Positions 47,390-59,277 of a DNA stretch of 64,000 bases are shown here, one piece after another. Location: the NCBI RefSeq assembly GCF_014204625.1, contig NZ_JACHLU010000001.1, positions 558,001 through 622,000 of the forward strand, in the 5' to 3' direction. How positions within the stretch are numbered: the first letter of the stretch is position 1; each line of letters starts with the position of its first letter. Both the position numbers and the translations under genes were made by a program. This DNA is from Gillisella vitis. Its GTDB lineage: Bacteria > Pseudomonadota > Alphaproteobacteria > Rhizobiales > Rhizobiaceae. The notes beneath the pieces were generated by a model. The model had not been told where the DNA came from. It did not search any database and saw only the letters and a list, made by a program, of their open reading frames with translations.

Positions 47390-48799
47390 TCAGCGAAAAT
47401 CAAATGGCACCAGACTCCAGAAGGCATATTTCTTGCCATGTTTGGCGCGCACGCTGTGCATGAATTGCGCATGATCCGGCAAGGATGGCTCACCGGCAAT
47501 CCTTGTCGACATATCCTCCAGCTCGCCAATACAAACTGCGGCAAATTCATAGGCGGATGACAGATTGCGATTGAGAATATCCGTGACCAATGCCCTGTTC
47601 AAAACCGTTGCCGCAACCGGATAGTCTTCATGCAGAGCAGGTGAAATATCAGACAACTGCATGTAAGTCCGGCCATCCCATTCCTTGGCGTGATCGATAA
47701 TATATTGCGCCGCGAGATCCAGCTTTGGCCACTGCACCAGAAAATTCAATGCCTTATTGATATTCTTGTCCTGCATCACCAGAGCCATGGCTCTGTCCAT
47801 TTCATCAAATTCGGCAAAATCATCCAGCTTGGCAATATATTGGCGCAGAATGTCAGCGTCAAAACTCTCGCAAAACTCATCCCAGCGCAGTTTTTGCGCG
47901 TCGTCGCGCCGCTTGAGCCGATCGAGAATCTCAGCCTCCAGCAATTTGCGTTCGCGTGCGCCATACTCCGACCCGGCAGCAGCATGAATGCCGTTTACAT
48001 AAATCATATGCATACCCTTGGGTTTGCGCCGCACCCAGACAAGCGCATCCTCAAACTGCCCGGCCTCAAACAGAAGCTGCGCCATGCGCAGGCTGTTTTG
48101 AAACAGGTCCGGCTTGGCCTGTTCAAGCCGCCCCATCTCTTTAAAGTCACCCTGCTTATGGGCCAATTGCTGCAAAAGCCCCAGGGCAGACGGATAGCTG
48201 CGGTTTTTCTCAGGCACTTTGGAAAGCCTGGCCTTCCAGGCCTCCCCCGCCTCGGCACAGAGACTGTTCATCAGGTCCGAAAATATCTCGCCCTGCTCAC
48301 GCAACACATCCGCACTGCGCATTGTTTCAAGCAAGGGCACAAGCGCAATCTGCTCTGGCGGCGACAACTCCGCCACCAGAGACACCGCCGCCGTACAGGC
48401 CTCATCAAACACGTTTTCCAGTCGGGCGTTGCGATCATACAGCCGGTGCAAAACAGACAGCCGCATTGACACCAGCCGTAACATCCGCTCTGCGGCGGCA
48501 AACCTGTCGACCCCGCCAAGTTCGGCATGAATGGTGCGCACCATGCCGCCAAGCTCCAGTGTCAAATCTTTTGAGCGGGCTTTGGTGATGCCCGATTTCG
48601 ACGTGTCGATCTGCGCCAGACGCTTGTCGAGCATAGCACTGATCTTGTCGATCCCCGCCTCTCCGGCGAGTGCGACTTGGAGGCGTAACTTCAAAGGCTT
48701 GTTGGCTGCCGCCTCATCCAGCAAAATCGCCGCCAGTTTCTCGGCACCGAGGCTGGAAAGTCCTTTTGCGTCAAATTTGGCAACTGCTTTCTTCGCCAT
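47390..48799 (-). CDS. DUF6880 family protein
   Basis: A 469-residue soluble protein of unknown function. It begins AKKAVAKFDAKGLSSLGAEKLAAILL, with the pattern of the DUF6880 family, and is almost entirely alpha-helical, probably TPR-like, with segments such as AQLLFEAGQFEDALVWVRR. AGGAG lies six bases before the ATG at 48799. It stands alone between glcD and the Nudix gene. No partner or substrate is evident. Confidence 0.7.
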   Translation of the reverse strand: MAKKAVAKFDAKGLSSLGAEKLAAILLDEAAANKPLKLRLQVALAGEAGIDKISAMLDKRLAQIDTSKSGITKARSKDLTLELGGMVRTIHAELGGVDRFAAAERMLRLVSMRLSVLHRLYDRNARLENVFDEACTAAVSLVAELSPPEQIALVPLLETMRSADVLREQGEIFSDLMNSLCAEAGEAWKARLSKVPEKNRSYPSALGLLQQLAHKQGDFKEMGRLEQAKPDLFQNSLRMAQLLFEAGQFEDALVWVRRKPKGMHMIYVNGIHAAAGSEYGARERKLLEAEILDRLKRRDDAQKLRWDEFCESFDADILRQYIAKLDDFAEFDEMDRAMALVMQDKNINKALNFLVQWPKLDLAAQYIIDHAKEWDGRTYMQLSDISPALHEDYPVAATVLNRALVTDILNRNLSSAYEFAAVCIGELEDMSTRIAGEPSLPDHAQFMHSVRAKHGKKYAFWSLVPFDFR

Positions 48800-49138
48800 G
48801 CACATCTCCTGCCCTTGCTTAACAGGCTGCTGAAAAGTCAGGAGCAAGGCGCGAGCACAATTGTATCGCCCATATCACATGCGTCAGAGCAACTTGATGG
48901 ATGCTTACGAAAAATTGCGATTATTGGCAATTTTTGACGTGAATTTTCTCTCGATTCGTATAAGGCACAACAGCTGGCATGTTTCCTGTGGCACGGTACA
49001 GCGCGCCGGTGTCAACCTGCACAGAATAAAAACAAGTCCCCACGACCATATTCCCCCATGACCACGGCACAACCGATCCGGGTGTCACACAAAAAGCCGA
49101 GATAATCGTGTGGAATTCCAAGATTTCTGGATGCATCC

Positions 49139-49693
49139 ATGCCAGAATCATCTATATTACAGAAAACTAAAAGGCATTCATCATTGACCGTTATAAACCG
49201 TATCCTGTCTGAATTGGAACTCATGTTTCGGCGTCCGCCGAAGCAGCAATTCGGTGCGATATGTTATCGGGTGATGCCGTCAGCTCAAGCCGACAATGTT
49301 GAAGTTTTGCTGATAACCAGCCGTGATACCGGCCGCTGGGTGATTCCAAAGGGCTGGCCCATGGGGTCAAAAAAGTCTCACGCCGTTGCAGAGCGCGAAG
49401 CCTATGAAGAGGCGGGCGTAAAAGGCAAGGTTGAGAAAAACAGCTTTGGCTCGTTTACCTATGACAAAGCCATGCCGGGCGGCTTGCACATCCCCTGCGA
49501 GGTAAAAGTCTATCTTCTGAAGGTCAATGAGCTTGTCGAGAACTATCCGGAAAAAGGCACACGCCGTCTGGAATGGGTCAGTTGCGAGGAAGCAGCAGAG
49601 CGCGTGCGCGAACCACAATTGAAGCGCCTGTTTCATTTGCTGTCGCTTTCGCGTAAGGCAGACAGAATTAAAGCTGGACAAGCCGTTTCTTGA
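49139..49693 (+). CDS. Nudix hydrolase (DIPP/diadenosine-polyphosphate type)
   Basis: Hydrolyses nucleoside-diphosphate-linked compounds, possibly diphosphoinositol polyphosphates or Ap(n)A. The Nudix box is present as REAYEEAGV, preceded by WVIPKGWPMGSKK, the signature of the DIPP-like subgroup. The first Glu of the standard box is a Lys here. The ATG at 49139 is the longest start; a TTG at 49184, with AAGG upstream, would give the N-terminus TVINRILSELELMFRRPP that I believe is more typical of rhizobial homologues. The preceding 290 bases (48848-49138) show nothing recognisable. Confidence 0.88.
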   Translation: MPESSILQKTKRHSSLTVINRILSELELMFRRPPKQQFGAICYRVMPSAQADNVEVLLITSRDTGRWVIPKGWPMGSKKSHAVAEREAYEEAGVKGKVEKNSFGSFTYDKAMPGGLHIPCEVKVYLLKVNELVENYPEKGTRRLEWVSCEEAAERVREPQLKRLFHLLSLSRKADRIKAGQAVS

Positions 49694-49821
49694 AGCGCTT
49701 ATGCTCCGCGCCCACATGCGCACATTCCATCTTTGCGCAAACGGGGCGTAACAGGCGTCAGTGACACAGGCTGCATCTGGCGCGAAGCTGCCCTCTATTT
49801 CATAAGTATATTGCCCGACAC

Positions 49822-51327
49822 ATGAACACCCTTCGCCCCCAACGCGCAAAGCAGACGCTTGACAAGGATCTGGACCGCCTGACCGTTCTGGAGCAGGCTG
49901 CGCATCATATCAGTCGCGGCCTTGCGCCGCTTGGCATGGCACTTGTTTTTCTGATTGTGGCGGGCGTTCTGGGGTTGGGTTTCACTCAGAATCACGCGCA
50001 AGCGGGCGTGGTGATTGCGGCATCGGCGCTGGCGGCCTATATGGCCATGAATATCGGTGCCAATGATGTCACCAACAATGTTGGTGCCGCCGTTGGTGCC
50101 AGAGCCATGTCGATGGCTGGAGCGCTGGTGATGGCCGCAGTCTTTGAGATTGCAGGGGCCTTCATTGCCGGTGGTGATGTGACAAACACGATCTCGACCG
50201 GCATTGTCACACCGTCGCTGGCGGCTGATCCAGACGTGTTCGTCTGGATCATGATGGCAGCGCTGCTGTCTGCCGCACTGTGGATCAATATTGCCACGTG
50301 GATAAACGCCCCGATTTCAACAACGCACTCGATTGTTGGCAGCGTTCTTGGTGCCGCTGCCGCTGCCGTCGGCTCATCCGCTGTCAACTGGCAGGTGATT
50401 GTCAACATCACGATTGGCTGGATGATCTCTCCCCTTCTCGGCGGGCTGATCGCTGCTGCCATTCTTTACTTCATTTACGAATTCATCGTTTATCAACGCG
50501 ATAAAATCACAGCCGCCAGGCGCTGGATACCCGTGTTAAATGGCATCATGCTGGGCAGTTTCACCGGCTATCTCAGCCTTAAAACCTCAGGCCAGGGTTT
50601 CAGCATACTTTCCGCAGATTCCGCCCTGATCGGTATGGCCATCGGCTGCCTGGCGTGGGTTGGCAGCATACCTGTTATATCCCGGCAGGCAGAAGGGCTG
50701 GAAAACCGCAACCAGTCGCTGCGCAAACTGTTTCGGCTGCCCTTGATCGGCGCTGCCGCTTTGCTCTCTTTTGCCCACGGCGCCAATGACGTCTCCAATG
50801 CCATTGGCCCGCTTGCGGGGGTCATTCACGCCATGCGCAATGATACGGCCCATGATGCTGTTTCAATTCCCGTATGGGTGACCGTCATTGGCGCTTTTGG
50901 CATTTCCATTGGCCTTTTGCTGTTTGGCCCGCGCCTGATCAAACTGGTCGGCAGCAAGATCACCAAACTCAACCCGATGCGCGCCTATTGCGTTTCCATG
51001 TCATCGGCGGTCACGGTGATCACCGCCTCGGCTTTGGGCCTTCCCGTCAGCTCCACCCATATCGCCATTGGGGCTGTTTTCGGCGTCGGCTTTTTTCGGG
51101 AATGGTATAACCGCACCTCGCCCAGACGCATGGCCTATTTGCAGATGAAATCCTCCGAATGGCAGCTCAAAAAACCAAAATCAGTCAATATTGACGAGCA
51201 AAAACGCCGCTATCTGGTGCGCCGCTCGCATCTTTTGACAATTATGGGGGCCTGGGCAATCACCCTGCCAATCTCGGCCGGACTTGCGGCTGTGATCTAT
51301 CACGTTATGTTTGCCCTGGCAGGATAA
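49822..51327 (+). CDS. pit: Inorganic phosphate transporter, PiT family
   Basis: Inner-membrane phosphate symporter, 501 residues. Both PiT signature repeats are present: NIGANDVTNNVGAAVGARAM in the first half and FAHGANDVSNAIGPLAGV in the second. About ten to twelve membrane segments and a C-terminal stretch of basic residues are seen. No phoU-like gene is adjacent. rsmE follows after 42 bases and may be co-transcribed. Confidence 0.94.
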   Translation: MNTLRPQRAKQTLDKDLDRLTVLEQAAHHISRGLAPLGMALVFLIVAGVLGLGFTQNHAQAGVVIAASALAAYMAMNIGANDVTNNVGAAVGARAMSMAGALVMAAVFEIAGAFIAGGDVTNTISTGIVTPSLAADPDVFVWIMMAALLSAALWINIATWINAPISTTHSIVGSVLGAAAAAVGSSAVNWQVIVNITIGWMISPLLGGLIAAAILYFIYEFIVYQRDKITAARRWIPVLNGIMLGSFTGYLSLKTSGQGFSILSADSALIGMAIGCLAWVGSIPVISRQAEGLENRNQSLRKLFRLPLIGAAALLSFAHGANDVSNAIGPLAGVIHAMRNDTAHDAVSIPVWVTVIGAFGISIGLLLFGPRLIKLVGSKITKLNPMRAYCVSMSSAVTVITASALGLPVSSTHIAIGAVFGVGFFREWYNRTSPRRMAYLQMKSSEWQLKKPKSVNIDEQKRRYLVRRSHLLTIMGAWAITLPISAGLAAVIYHVMFALAG

Positions 51328-51369
51328 GCCAGCAGGATAAAGATCAAGACTAGAAAATGAGGCATTGCC

Positions 51370-52107
51370 ATGCGGGCAAATTACCGGATGCAACGATTGT
51401 ACGTCGATGCAGATCTTCACCCCCAGACACCGATTGAAGCCTCTCCAGATCAGTTCAACTATCTTGCCAATGTGTTGCGCATGACAGAGGGCACACAGGT
51501 GTTGCTGTTCAATGGCCGGGATGGCGAATGGCAGGCAATGATCAGCTTTCCAACCCGAAAGCGTATTCTTTTGACTCCAACAGAACAGGCCCGCCCGCAA
51601 CCACAGCCCAGCGATCTCGTGTTTCTGTTTGCCCCGCTCAAAGTCGGCCGCATGGACTATCTGGTGCAAAAAGCGGTTGAAATGGGCGCTGGCACCTTGC
51701 AGCCCGTCATCACCCAGCATGTTCAGGGCAAAATTGGCAGCGTGGAACGGCTGCAAGCCAATGCCCTTGAAGCCGCAGAGCAATGTGGCATTCTGACCCT
51801 GCCGCAAGTTCGTCCGCCCGTGAAGTTGAAAGACCTGCTGGAAACCTGGCCGCAGGAGCGCCGCATTGTTTTTTGCGATGAAGGCAGCGCCACAAACAAT
51901 CCCATGACCATATTGCACACGATTGCAGAAAAACAGCTTGCCCTGCTGGTCGGCCCCGAAGGCGGTTTTTCGGATGACGAGCGCGGCCTGTTGCGCGCCT
52001 GCGCGTTTGTCACCGCTATTCCGCTGGGTCCGCGCATTTTGCGTGCTGACACCGCAGCCGTCGCAGCGCTCGCCGTCGTGCAGGCCACTGTCGGCGACTG
52101 GAAATGA
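51370..52107 (+). CDS. rsmE: 16S rRNA (uracil-1498-N3)-methyltransferase
   Basis: Methylates U1498 of 16S rRNA. A SPOUT-fold enzyme of 245 residues. The SAM-binding knot is seen as [13 protein letters not shown] and [16 protein letters not shown] near the C-terminus; the N-terminal PUA-like part begins [10 protein letters not shown]. The first Met (51370) or the second (51388) could be used. gshA follows after about 216 bases. Confidence 0.94.
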   Translation: MRANYRMQRLYVDADLHPQTPIEASPDQFNYLANVLRMTEGTQVLLFNGRDGEWQAMISFPTRKRILLTPTEQARPQPQPSDLVFLFAPLKVGRMDYLVQKAVEMGAGTLQPVITQHVQGKIGSVERLQANALEAAEQCGILTLPQVRPPVKLKDLLETWPQERRIVFCDEGSATNNPMTILHTIAEKQLALLVGPEGGFSDDERGLLRACAFVTAIPLGPRILRADTAAVAALAVVQATVGDWK

Positions 52108-52323
52108 CGCAAAGACGCCATCCAACACTTCGTTCAATATAACTGAACGACAAAATCATAAAATTTGCTTGCGCAAGGCTCGGGTTAGGCCCTATCACCC
52201 AGACCGGATTGCCGTATTCAATGCGTTGCAACAGACAAGCCCGCTGCATGATGCTGATCTGCACATCTGACAGAGATCAGCAATCACGCAGTCAACCGAA
52301 ATAGAGAAAACAAGGTCGTCTCC

Positions 52324-53697
52324 ATGGCCCGCGATACCACCGATGACACGCCGTTGAACTCTGTTGACGACTTGGCAGAGTATATGGCGCAGGGCGCAAA
52401 GCCAAAATCGGCTTTTCGGCTCGGCACCGAACATGAAAAATTCGGGTTTTTCATGGCCGACCACACGCCTGTTCCCTATTTCGGTGATGCCAGCATCCAT
52501 ACACTCCTGACCGGCATGGCCGAGAAACTCGGCTGGGAGCCGATCATGGACGGTGAGCATATCATTGGGCTTGCAGGCGGCAGCGGCGAAGGTGCCATTT
52601 CCATTGAGCCGGGCGGGCAATTCGAGCTGTCCGGCGCAGCCCTTGAAACCCTGCATGAAACCGAGGCAGAAACGGCCCATCATCTGGATGTTGTCAAACA
52701 GATTGCCGAGCCGATGGGCATCCGCTTTCTGGGCATGGGTGGCAGCCCGCTATGGAGCCTTGCGCAAACGCCCAAAATGCCAAAGTCGCGCTATGACATC
52801 ATGACCCGCTACATGCCCAAAGTGGGCAAGAACGGGCTGGATATGATGTATCGCAGCTCCACTATTCAGGTGAACCTCGATTTTTCATCCGAGGCCGATA
52901 TGCGGTTGAAAATGCGCGTATCCACCAAGCTGCAATCCATTGCCACAGCGCTGTTTGCCGCATCGCCCTTTACCGAAGGCAAGCCGAACGGGATGCAATC
53001 CTGGCGGGGCGAAATCTGGCGCGATACAGACAATAACCGCGCCGGTCTTTTGCCTTTTGTTTTCCAGCCGGATTTCACGTTTGGCGATTATGCCACATGG
53101 GCATTGGATGTGCCGATGTATTTCGTGGTGCGCGACGGCAAGTATCACGACTGCACCCATGTGACCTTCCGCCAGTTCATGAACGGCGCGCTGAAGGGCG
53201 AGATCACCCAATGGCAGCCCACTCTGGGCGACTGGACCAACCATCTTGGAACCCTGTTTCCCGATGTGCGCCTCAAGCGGTTTCTGGAAATGCGCGGCGC
53301 AGACTGTGGCCCGCAAAGCCACATAACAGCGCTTTCCGCCTTCTGGGTCGGCCTGCTTTATGATGATGCGGCACTGGCGGCGCTGGATGAATTGACGGCC
53401 AATTGGAATCTGGCATCCGTGACAACCCTGCGCGATATGGTCCCTACTCAAGGGTTGAACGCCAACATCGCAGGTCGCACCGCTCTGGACATCGTGCGTG
53501 ATATTTTACCCATCGCCAAATCCGGTCTCAAGGCACGTGCGCGCCTGAATGCAGCGGGCAAGGACGAATCAATCTACCTTGATCCACTGGAAGAAATTGC
53601 GCAAACAGGCCGCACCGTGGCAGACATCATGCTTGAGCACTACAATCATGACTGGGGCCAGTCGATCGATCCGGTGTTTTCGGCCTATCAATATTGA
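52324..53697 (+). CDS. gshA: Glutamate-cysteine ligase, plant-type (GCS2)
   Basis: First and rate-limiting step of glutathione synthesis (Glu + Cys + ATP). 457 residues, the plant/alphaproteobacterial type and not the E. coli type. FRLGTEHEKFGF at the start of the domain and GSGEGAISIEPGGQFELSG hold conserved active-site residues. The following MGIRFLGMGGSPLWS and LDFSSEADMRLKMR are typical. RsmE upstream and gshA is a common rhizobial arrangement. Confidence 0.95.
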   Translation: MARDTTDDTPLNSVDDLAEYMAQGAKPKSAFRLGTEHEKFGFFMADHTPVPYFGDASIHTLLTGMAEKLGWEPIMDGEHIIGLAGGSGEGAISIEPGGQFELSGAALETLHETEAETAHHLDVVKQIAEPMGIRFLGMGGSPLWSLAQTPKMPKSRYDIMTRYMPKVGKNGLDMMYRSSTIQVNLDFSSEADMRLKMRVSTKLQSIATALFAASPFTEGKPNGMQSWRGEIWRDTDNNRAGLLPFVFQPDFTFGDYATWALDVPMYFVVRDGKYHDCTHVTFRQFMNGALKGEITQWQPTLGDWTNHLGTLFPDVRLKRFLEMRGADCGPQSHITALSAFWVGLLYDDAALAALDELTANWNLASVTTLRDMVPTQGLNANIAGRTALDIVRDILPIAKSGLKARARLNAAGKDESIYLDPLEEIAQTGRTVADIMLEHYNHDWGQSIDPVFSAYQY

Positions 53698-53935
53698 ATA
53701 CACGCCTGAGTTTTATCAAAACAACACCAAGAGGACCACAAACCCCTGTGCGAACAGGAAGAAAGCCATTTGCAGCGGCATTTTTCCCGTTATACTGTCA
53801 GAGAGCAACGCCTCGCGTCTGATTTGACGCGCATTGGGCGGTGTAATATTATCGCTTTCTGCATCATCTCACCTCAGGCCCTTATCGCTTTCAGGTGTTT
53901 TGCGAAAAGCCTGCGCGCGAGGGGAACGGTCACTG

Positions 53936-54823
53936 ATGATGCCATTGTTTGAAATGATGCTGAGGGCGCAAAACGGGGCCGCAATGGATTCAATGGCCAA
54001 GCAATTCGGCCTGGCTCAGGAACAGGTCGCACAGGCGCTGGCGGCATTGACACCGGCTTTTTCCTCAGGATTGAAGCGCACAGCCGCCAACCCTTATGAT
54101 CTTTCTGGCCTGTTCTCGGCGATGTCCTCGGGCAATTACGGGCAATATTTCGAGGATTTGAGCAAGGCCTTCACCCCGCAAGGGGTTGCCGATGGCAATC
54201 AGGTGCTACAACAATTGTTTGGCTCCAAAGAGGTGTCCCGTGCCATCGCAGCACAAGCGGCACAGGTCACGGGTGTCGGGCAGGATATTCTCAAAAAAAT
54301 GCTGCCAACCATGGCCGATACCATTATGGGCGGGTTGATGAAGCAGGGCCTTGGGCAAATGGCCGGAACGACCAGTCCGTTTTCCGTCACCCCGATTGCG
54401 CCCATGGTACAGCAATGGCTGGAAGCGACAGGCTTTGCACCAAAATCTGCGCCCAAACCATCGGCAGACCCATTTGACAATCCGTTCATCAATGCGTGGA
54501 AAGACATGATGGGCATGGCGCAGGCAAAGCCAGCCCCCAAGCAGCAACAGGCAAATCCATTTCTGGACAATCCCTATGCCAAGGCGTGGCAGGATATGCT
54601 CAACACAACACTTGGACAAACACCGGAAACACAGCCAAAGCCGGAACCGGATGCAAGGCAAAGCATGTCTGAGATGATCAACACCATGTTCGATAGTGGA
54701 CTTGAGGTTCAAAAAAACTATCAGAAAAGCATGGAAAAGATTTTCGAGACTTATACCACAGATCAGAAGTCCAGCCCTGCAACGCCGAAGCCATCAGAAA
54801 AAGGCGAACGCGACGAATCTTAA
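53936..54823 (+). CDS. DUF937 domain-containing protein with repeated C-terminal motif
   Basis: About 295 residues from the ATG at 53936 (GAGGGGAAC upstream; the longer frame from 53834 is less likely). The N-terminal half is a DUF937 domain (FEMMLRAQNGAAMDSMAKQF, FSAMSSGNYG, VLQQLFGS), small-residue rich and helical. The C-terminal part has a motif repeated twice: DPFDNPFINAWKDMM (54467-54515) and NPFLDNPYAKAWQDML (54554-54603), separated by a Pro/Gln-rich spacer. These look like short linear binding motifs. The function is unknown. Confidence 0.8.
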   Translation: MMPLFEMMLRAQNGAAMDSMAKQFGLAQEQVAQALAALTPAFSSGLKRTAANPYDLSGLFSAMSSGNYGQYFEDLSKAFTPQGVADGNQVLQQLFGSKEVSRAIAAQAAQVTGVGQDILKKMLPTMADTIMGGLMKQGLGQMAGTTSPFSVTPIAPMVQQWLEATGFAPKSAPKPSADPFDNPFINAWKDMMGMAQAKPAPKQQQANPFLDNPYAKAWQDMLNTTLGQTPETQPKPEPDARQSMSEMINTMFDSGLEVQKNYQKSMEKIFETYTTDQKSSPATPKPSEKGERDES

Positions 54824-54866
54824 AGACAAACGGCTTCAGCATCCAAAGAGCAGACAGGATAAAAAA

Positions 54867-54894
54867 GCCCGACAACAGACGGCTGTTGCCGGGC
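54867..54894 (-). terminator. Terminator of the DUF1127 gene
   Basis: GCCCG-CAACAG stem with one mismatch. On the minus strand it is followed by six T. It lies about 100 bases after the DUF1127 stop. Confidence 0.8.
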
Positions 54895-54963
54895 AAATGC
54901 AGGGATCGTTGGCATTTCACCCTGCGGGGATTTCAAAATTCACCGTCACGGCGCAGATCATAC

Positions 54964-54988
54964 CAAGAGTCATTTTCAATGAATCTTG
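54964..54988. repeat. Hairpin repeat copy 2 (same core as 7712-7744)
   Basis: It shares a 20-base core with the hairpin after the TonB receptor, including the TCATT/AATGA inner stem; the outer stem here is weaker (one mismatch). It lies between the DUF1127 stop and its terminator. Confidence 0.6.
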
Positions 54989-54994
54989 ATCAGC

Positions 54995-55303
54995 TCATCC
55001 GAGCGAAAGTGAGCGCGCCTGCGCCCTCGTCCGTGCCTTTGCATGATGCGCAAGCGTAAGGGATGGATCGGTCAGATAAGATCCATCTGACAGGGCATGT
55101 TCCAGTTCTGTGCGCGTCAGGCCCAGATCTTTGAGAAGGTAATCATCCATATCAACCAGCTTCTGCGCCGCCCGGCGATTGCTCACGATACGAACGACCG
55201 CCTTGACCTGCTGCGCACCATAACGAAGCGTGGCTGTAAGCGCCATGCCGACATCGGCAAAGGTGCGGTTGGTCATCTGTAAGGTCGTGCGCATAGTCAT
55301 CAT
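54995..55303 (-). CDS. DUF1127 (YjiS-like) domain protein
   Basis: A small basic protein of 102 residues. The DUF1127 core RRAAQKLVDMDDYLLKDLGLTRTEL lies in the middle (about residues 43-67), with an Arg/Ala-rich tail. In Agrobacterium and Brucella, DUF1127 proteins have been linked to RNA turnover and phosphate or fucose responses, but this member is untested. Three alternative ATG codons (55303, 55300, 55294) are possible; AAAAGG precedes them. It is divergent from the LysR gene. Confidence 0.85.
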   Translation of the reverse strand: MMTMRTTLQMTNRTFADVGMALTATLRYGAQQVKAVVRIVSNRRAAQKLVDMDDYLLKDLGLTRTELEHALSDGSYLTDPSLTLAHHAKARTRAQARSLSLG

Positions 55304-55508
55304 CCTTTTGCGTTGGCACGAGAGAAAACCGCTCTGTCGAAAATCTGTCGAAAAGTCAGGCAGAAGCGATCGATAAAATGTTGAGGGGAAGGCCGAGAGC
55401 GGCCAGACCGGTTGATCTTTTGCAATTGCAGAAATGCCAATTTTCTATTGATCAGTCCAACGAATGTTTCTAATAGTTATCATCAATCCTTCTGATGGAA
55501 TGTGAAGC

Positions 55509-56462
55509 ATGTCCGCGCCCCTTGATATTGACCAACTCCAGACATTCGTTGCCATTGTCGACACCGGCAGTTTCACCAAGGCGGCCGCAAGGGTGTTCAA
55601 AACCCAGTCTGCGGTTTCCATGCAGATGCGACGGCTGGAAGAGCGCATTGGCAAACAATTGTTCATCAAGGATGGGCGCGGCAACCGCCTTTCTGCCGAA
55701 GGGGACAAGCTGCTGAATTACGCGCGCCGCATCATTCGGCTCAACAGCGAAGCCATGGCGGCTTTTGATGACAACAGGCTGGAAGGCACCCTGCGCATTG
55801 GCACGCCAGATGACTATGCGGATCGGTATATGCCTGAAATTATTGGTCGTTTTGCCAAAACGCACCCCAATGTCGAGCTTTACATCGTCTGCGAACCCTC
55901 CGTCAGCCTGGCCGAAAAAATGAATCGCGGTGAGCTGGACATCGCCCTTGTGACGCATAACCCGGTTGCCCGCCAATCGGATGTTGTCCGCACCGAGCCG
56001 CTCTGCTGGGTCGGCTCGGCCAATCATGCCCTGAAAGACAATGCGCCCGTGCCGCTTGCGGTGGGGCGACGCGATTGCAACTGGCGGCAATTGGCCTGTT
56101 CGGCGCTGGATGCCGATGGCCGCGACTATCAGGTTCTGTTTACCAGCTGGTCTTCCACGGTTGTGGCAGCGGCCGTTCTGGCCGGGCTTGCGGTTTCCGT
56201 TCTGCCGGAATCAGCTCTCAGAGGCGGCATGAAAGTTCTGACACAGGCCGATGGCTTTCCTCCACTGCCGCCTGTGCAGATTGGCATCATGAAACGGCCC
56301 GGTCTGTCGCCCTCGCTGATGACGGCCATCAGCGATCATATCGCGGCCTGCCTGGACAATATCACGCCAACCGTCATTGAGGACGATCTGGACAATGATA
56401 CTAAAAGCTATGGGCGTCAGCTTCCGCGGCTGAAGCCGGGGCATATGCTGCCGGGCTGGTAA
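55509..56462 (+). CDS. LysR-family transcriptional regulator
   Basis: A 317-residue activator or repressor. The winged helix-turn-helix is at about residues 8-66 (LQTFVAIVDTGSFTKAAARVFKTQSAVSMQMRRLEE), and the periplasmic-binding-like effector domain fills the rest (LRIGTPDDYADRY, LDIALVTHNP). It is divergent from the DUF1127 gene, with about 200 bases between, so it may control that gene and itself. It ends 11 bases from the convergent TetR gene. The effector is unknown. Confidence 0.94.
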   Translation: MSAPLDIDQLQTFVAIVDTGSFTKAAARVFKTQSAVSMQMRRLEERIGKQLFIKDGRGNRLSAEGDKLLNYARRIIRLNSEAMAAFDDNRLEGTLRIGTPDDYADRYMPEIIGRFAKTHPNVELYIVCEPSVSLAEKMNRGELDIALVTHNPVARQSDVVRTEPLCWVGSANHALKDNAPVPLAVGRRDCNWRQLACSALDADGRDYQVLFTSWSSTVVAAAVLAGLAVSVLPESALRGGMKVLTQADGFPPLPPVQIGIMKRPGLSPSLMTAISDHIAACLDNITPTVIEDDLDNDTKSYGRQLPRLKPGHMLPGW

Positions 56463-56473
56463 AACACGGCTCT

Positions 56474-57124
56474 TCAATCTGGGGCGGTTGACGTGCGCGG
56501 CGGCAGGACAATGTCACAAACGAGCTTTTTCCACTCCTCCAGAAGTGCGCCGGCCCGGTCATTGCCTTCCGCAAGGCACCGCAACACGGAGCCGGTCAAC
56601 AGCGACACCAGAACGAATCGATCCCGCTCACTGGCTGGGTGTTGATCACCGACAAATGGTCCCAGAACATCGAGCGCCAGCGCGCCTATCTCTTCATGGG
56701 CCTGATATTGCAGATGCCCTAAATCGGGATCAACGGAGGTTGCCATCCACAACTCCCTGCAAAGCGGGTTGTGCAAATGGATGTGCGCGCCATCTTCAAT
56801 CAAATGCGCAATGCGCGACCGGGCATCAGCCTCGCTGCGCACATCTGTTAATCTGGCTTTAACAGCTTGCATCAAGGCACTCAGGCGGAGATCAAGAATC
56901 GCCTTGAGAATCGCCGCCTTCTCAGGAAAGAATTGATAGACCGAACCAACCGGAACGCCAGCGTGAATGGCAATGTCTGTCATTTTCATCTGTGCAACGC
57001 CATGCGTGACTATAAGTGTCTCGGCCGACTCCAATATGGTCTCGAAGCGCTTGATACTACGCTTCTGCTTTGGTTGTTTGCGCGGATTGATCCGCGACGC
57101 TTCATTCGGCAGCTTCATCGCCAT
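56474..57124 (-). CDS. TetR-family transcriptional regulator
   Basis: A 216-residue repressor. The helix-turn-helix is MTDIAIHAGVPVGSVYQFFPEKAAILKAI, about residues 45-73, preceded by a basic start (PRKQPKQKRSIKRFETIL). The ATG at 57124 (MAMKLPNEA) is preferred over a GTG at 57142. No obvious target gene is next to it; it may act on its own promoter or on the oppositely directed guaB region. The C-terminal ligand domain is not distinctive. Confidence 0.9.
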   Translation of the reverse strand: MAMKLPNEASRINPRKQPKQKRSIKRFETILESAETLIVTHGVAQMKMTDIAIHAGVPVGSVYQFFPEKAAILKAILDLRLSALMQAVKARLTDVRSEADARSRIAHLIEDGAHIHLHNPLCRELWMATSVDPDLGHLQYQAHEEIGALALDVLGPFVGDQHPASERDRFVLVSLLTGSVLRCLAEGNDRAGALLEEWKKLVCDIVLPPRTSTAPD

Positions 57125-59177
<2,053 letters not shown>

Positions 59178-59205
59178 AATAGTCTTCACAGACACGTGAT
59201 TTTTT

Positions 59206-59243
59206 AAAAACCCGCATCGACATTGCCCGTCGATGCGGGTTTT
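59206..59243 (+). terminator. Rho-independent terminator of guaB
   Basis: AAAACCCGCATCGAC, loop ATTGCCC, then GTCGATGCGGGTTTT and more T. A 15-bp stem. Confidence 0.95.
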
Positions 59244-59277
59244 CTATTGGCTTAGAGCGTCGTGAGGAGGAGATCAC

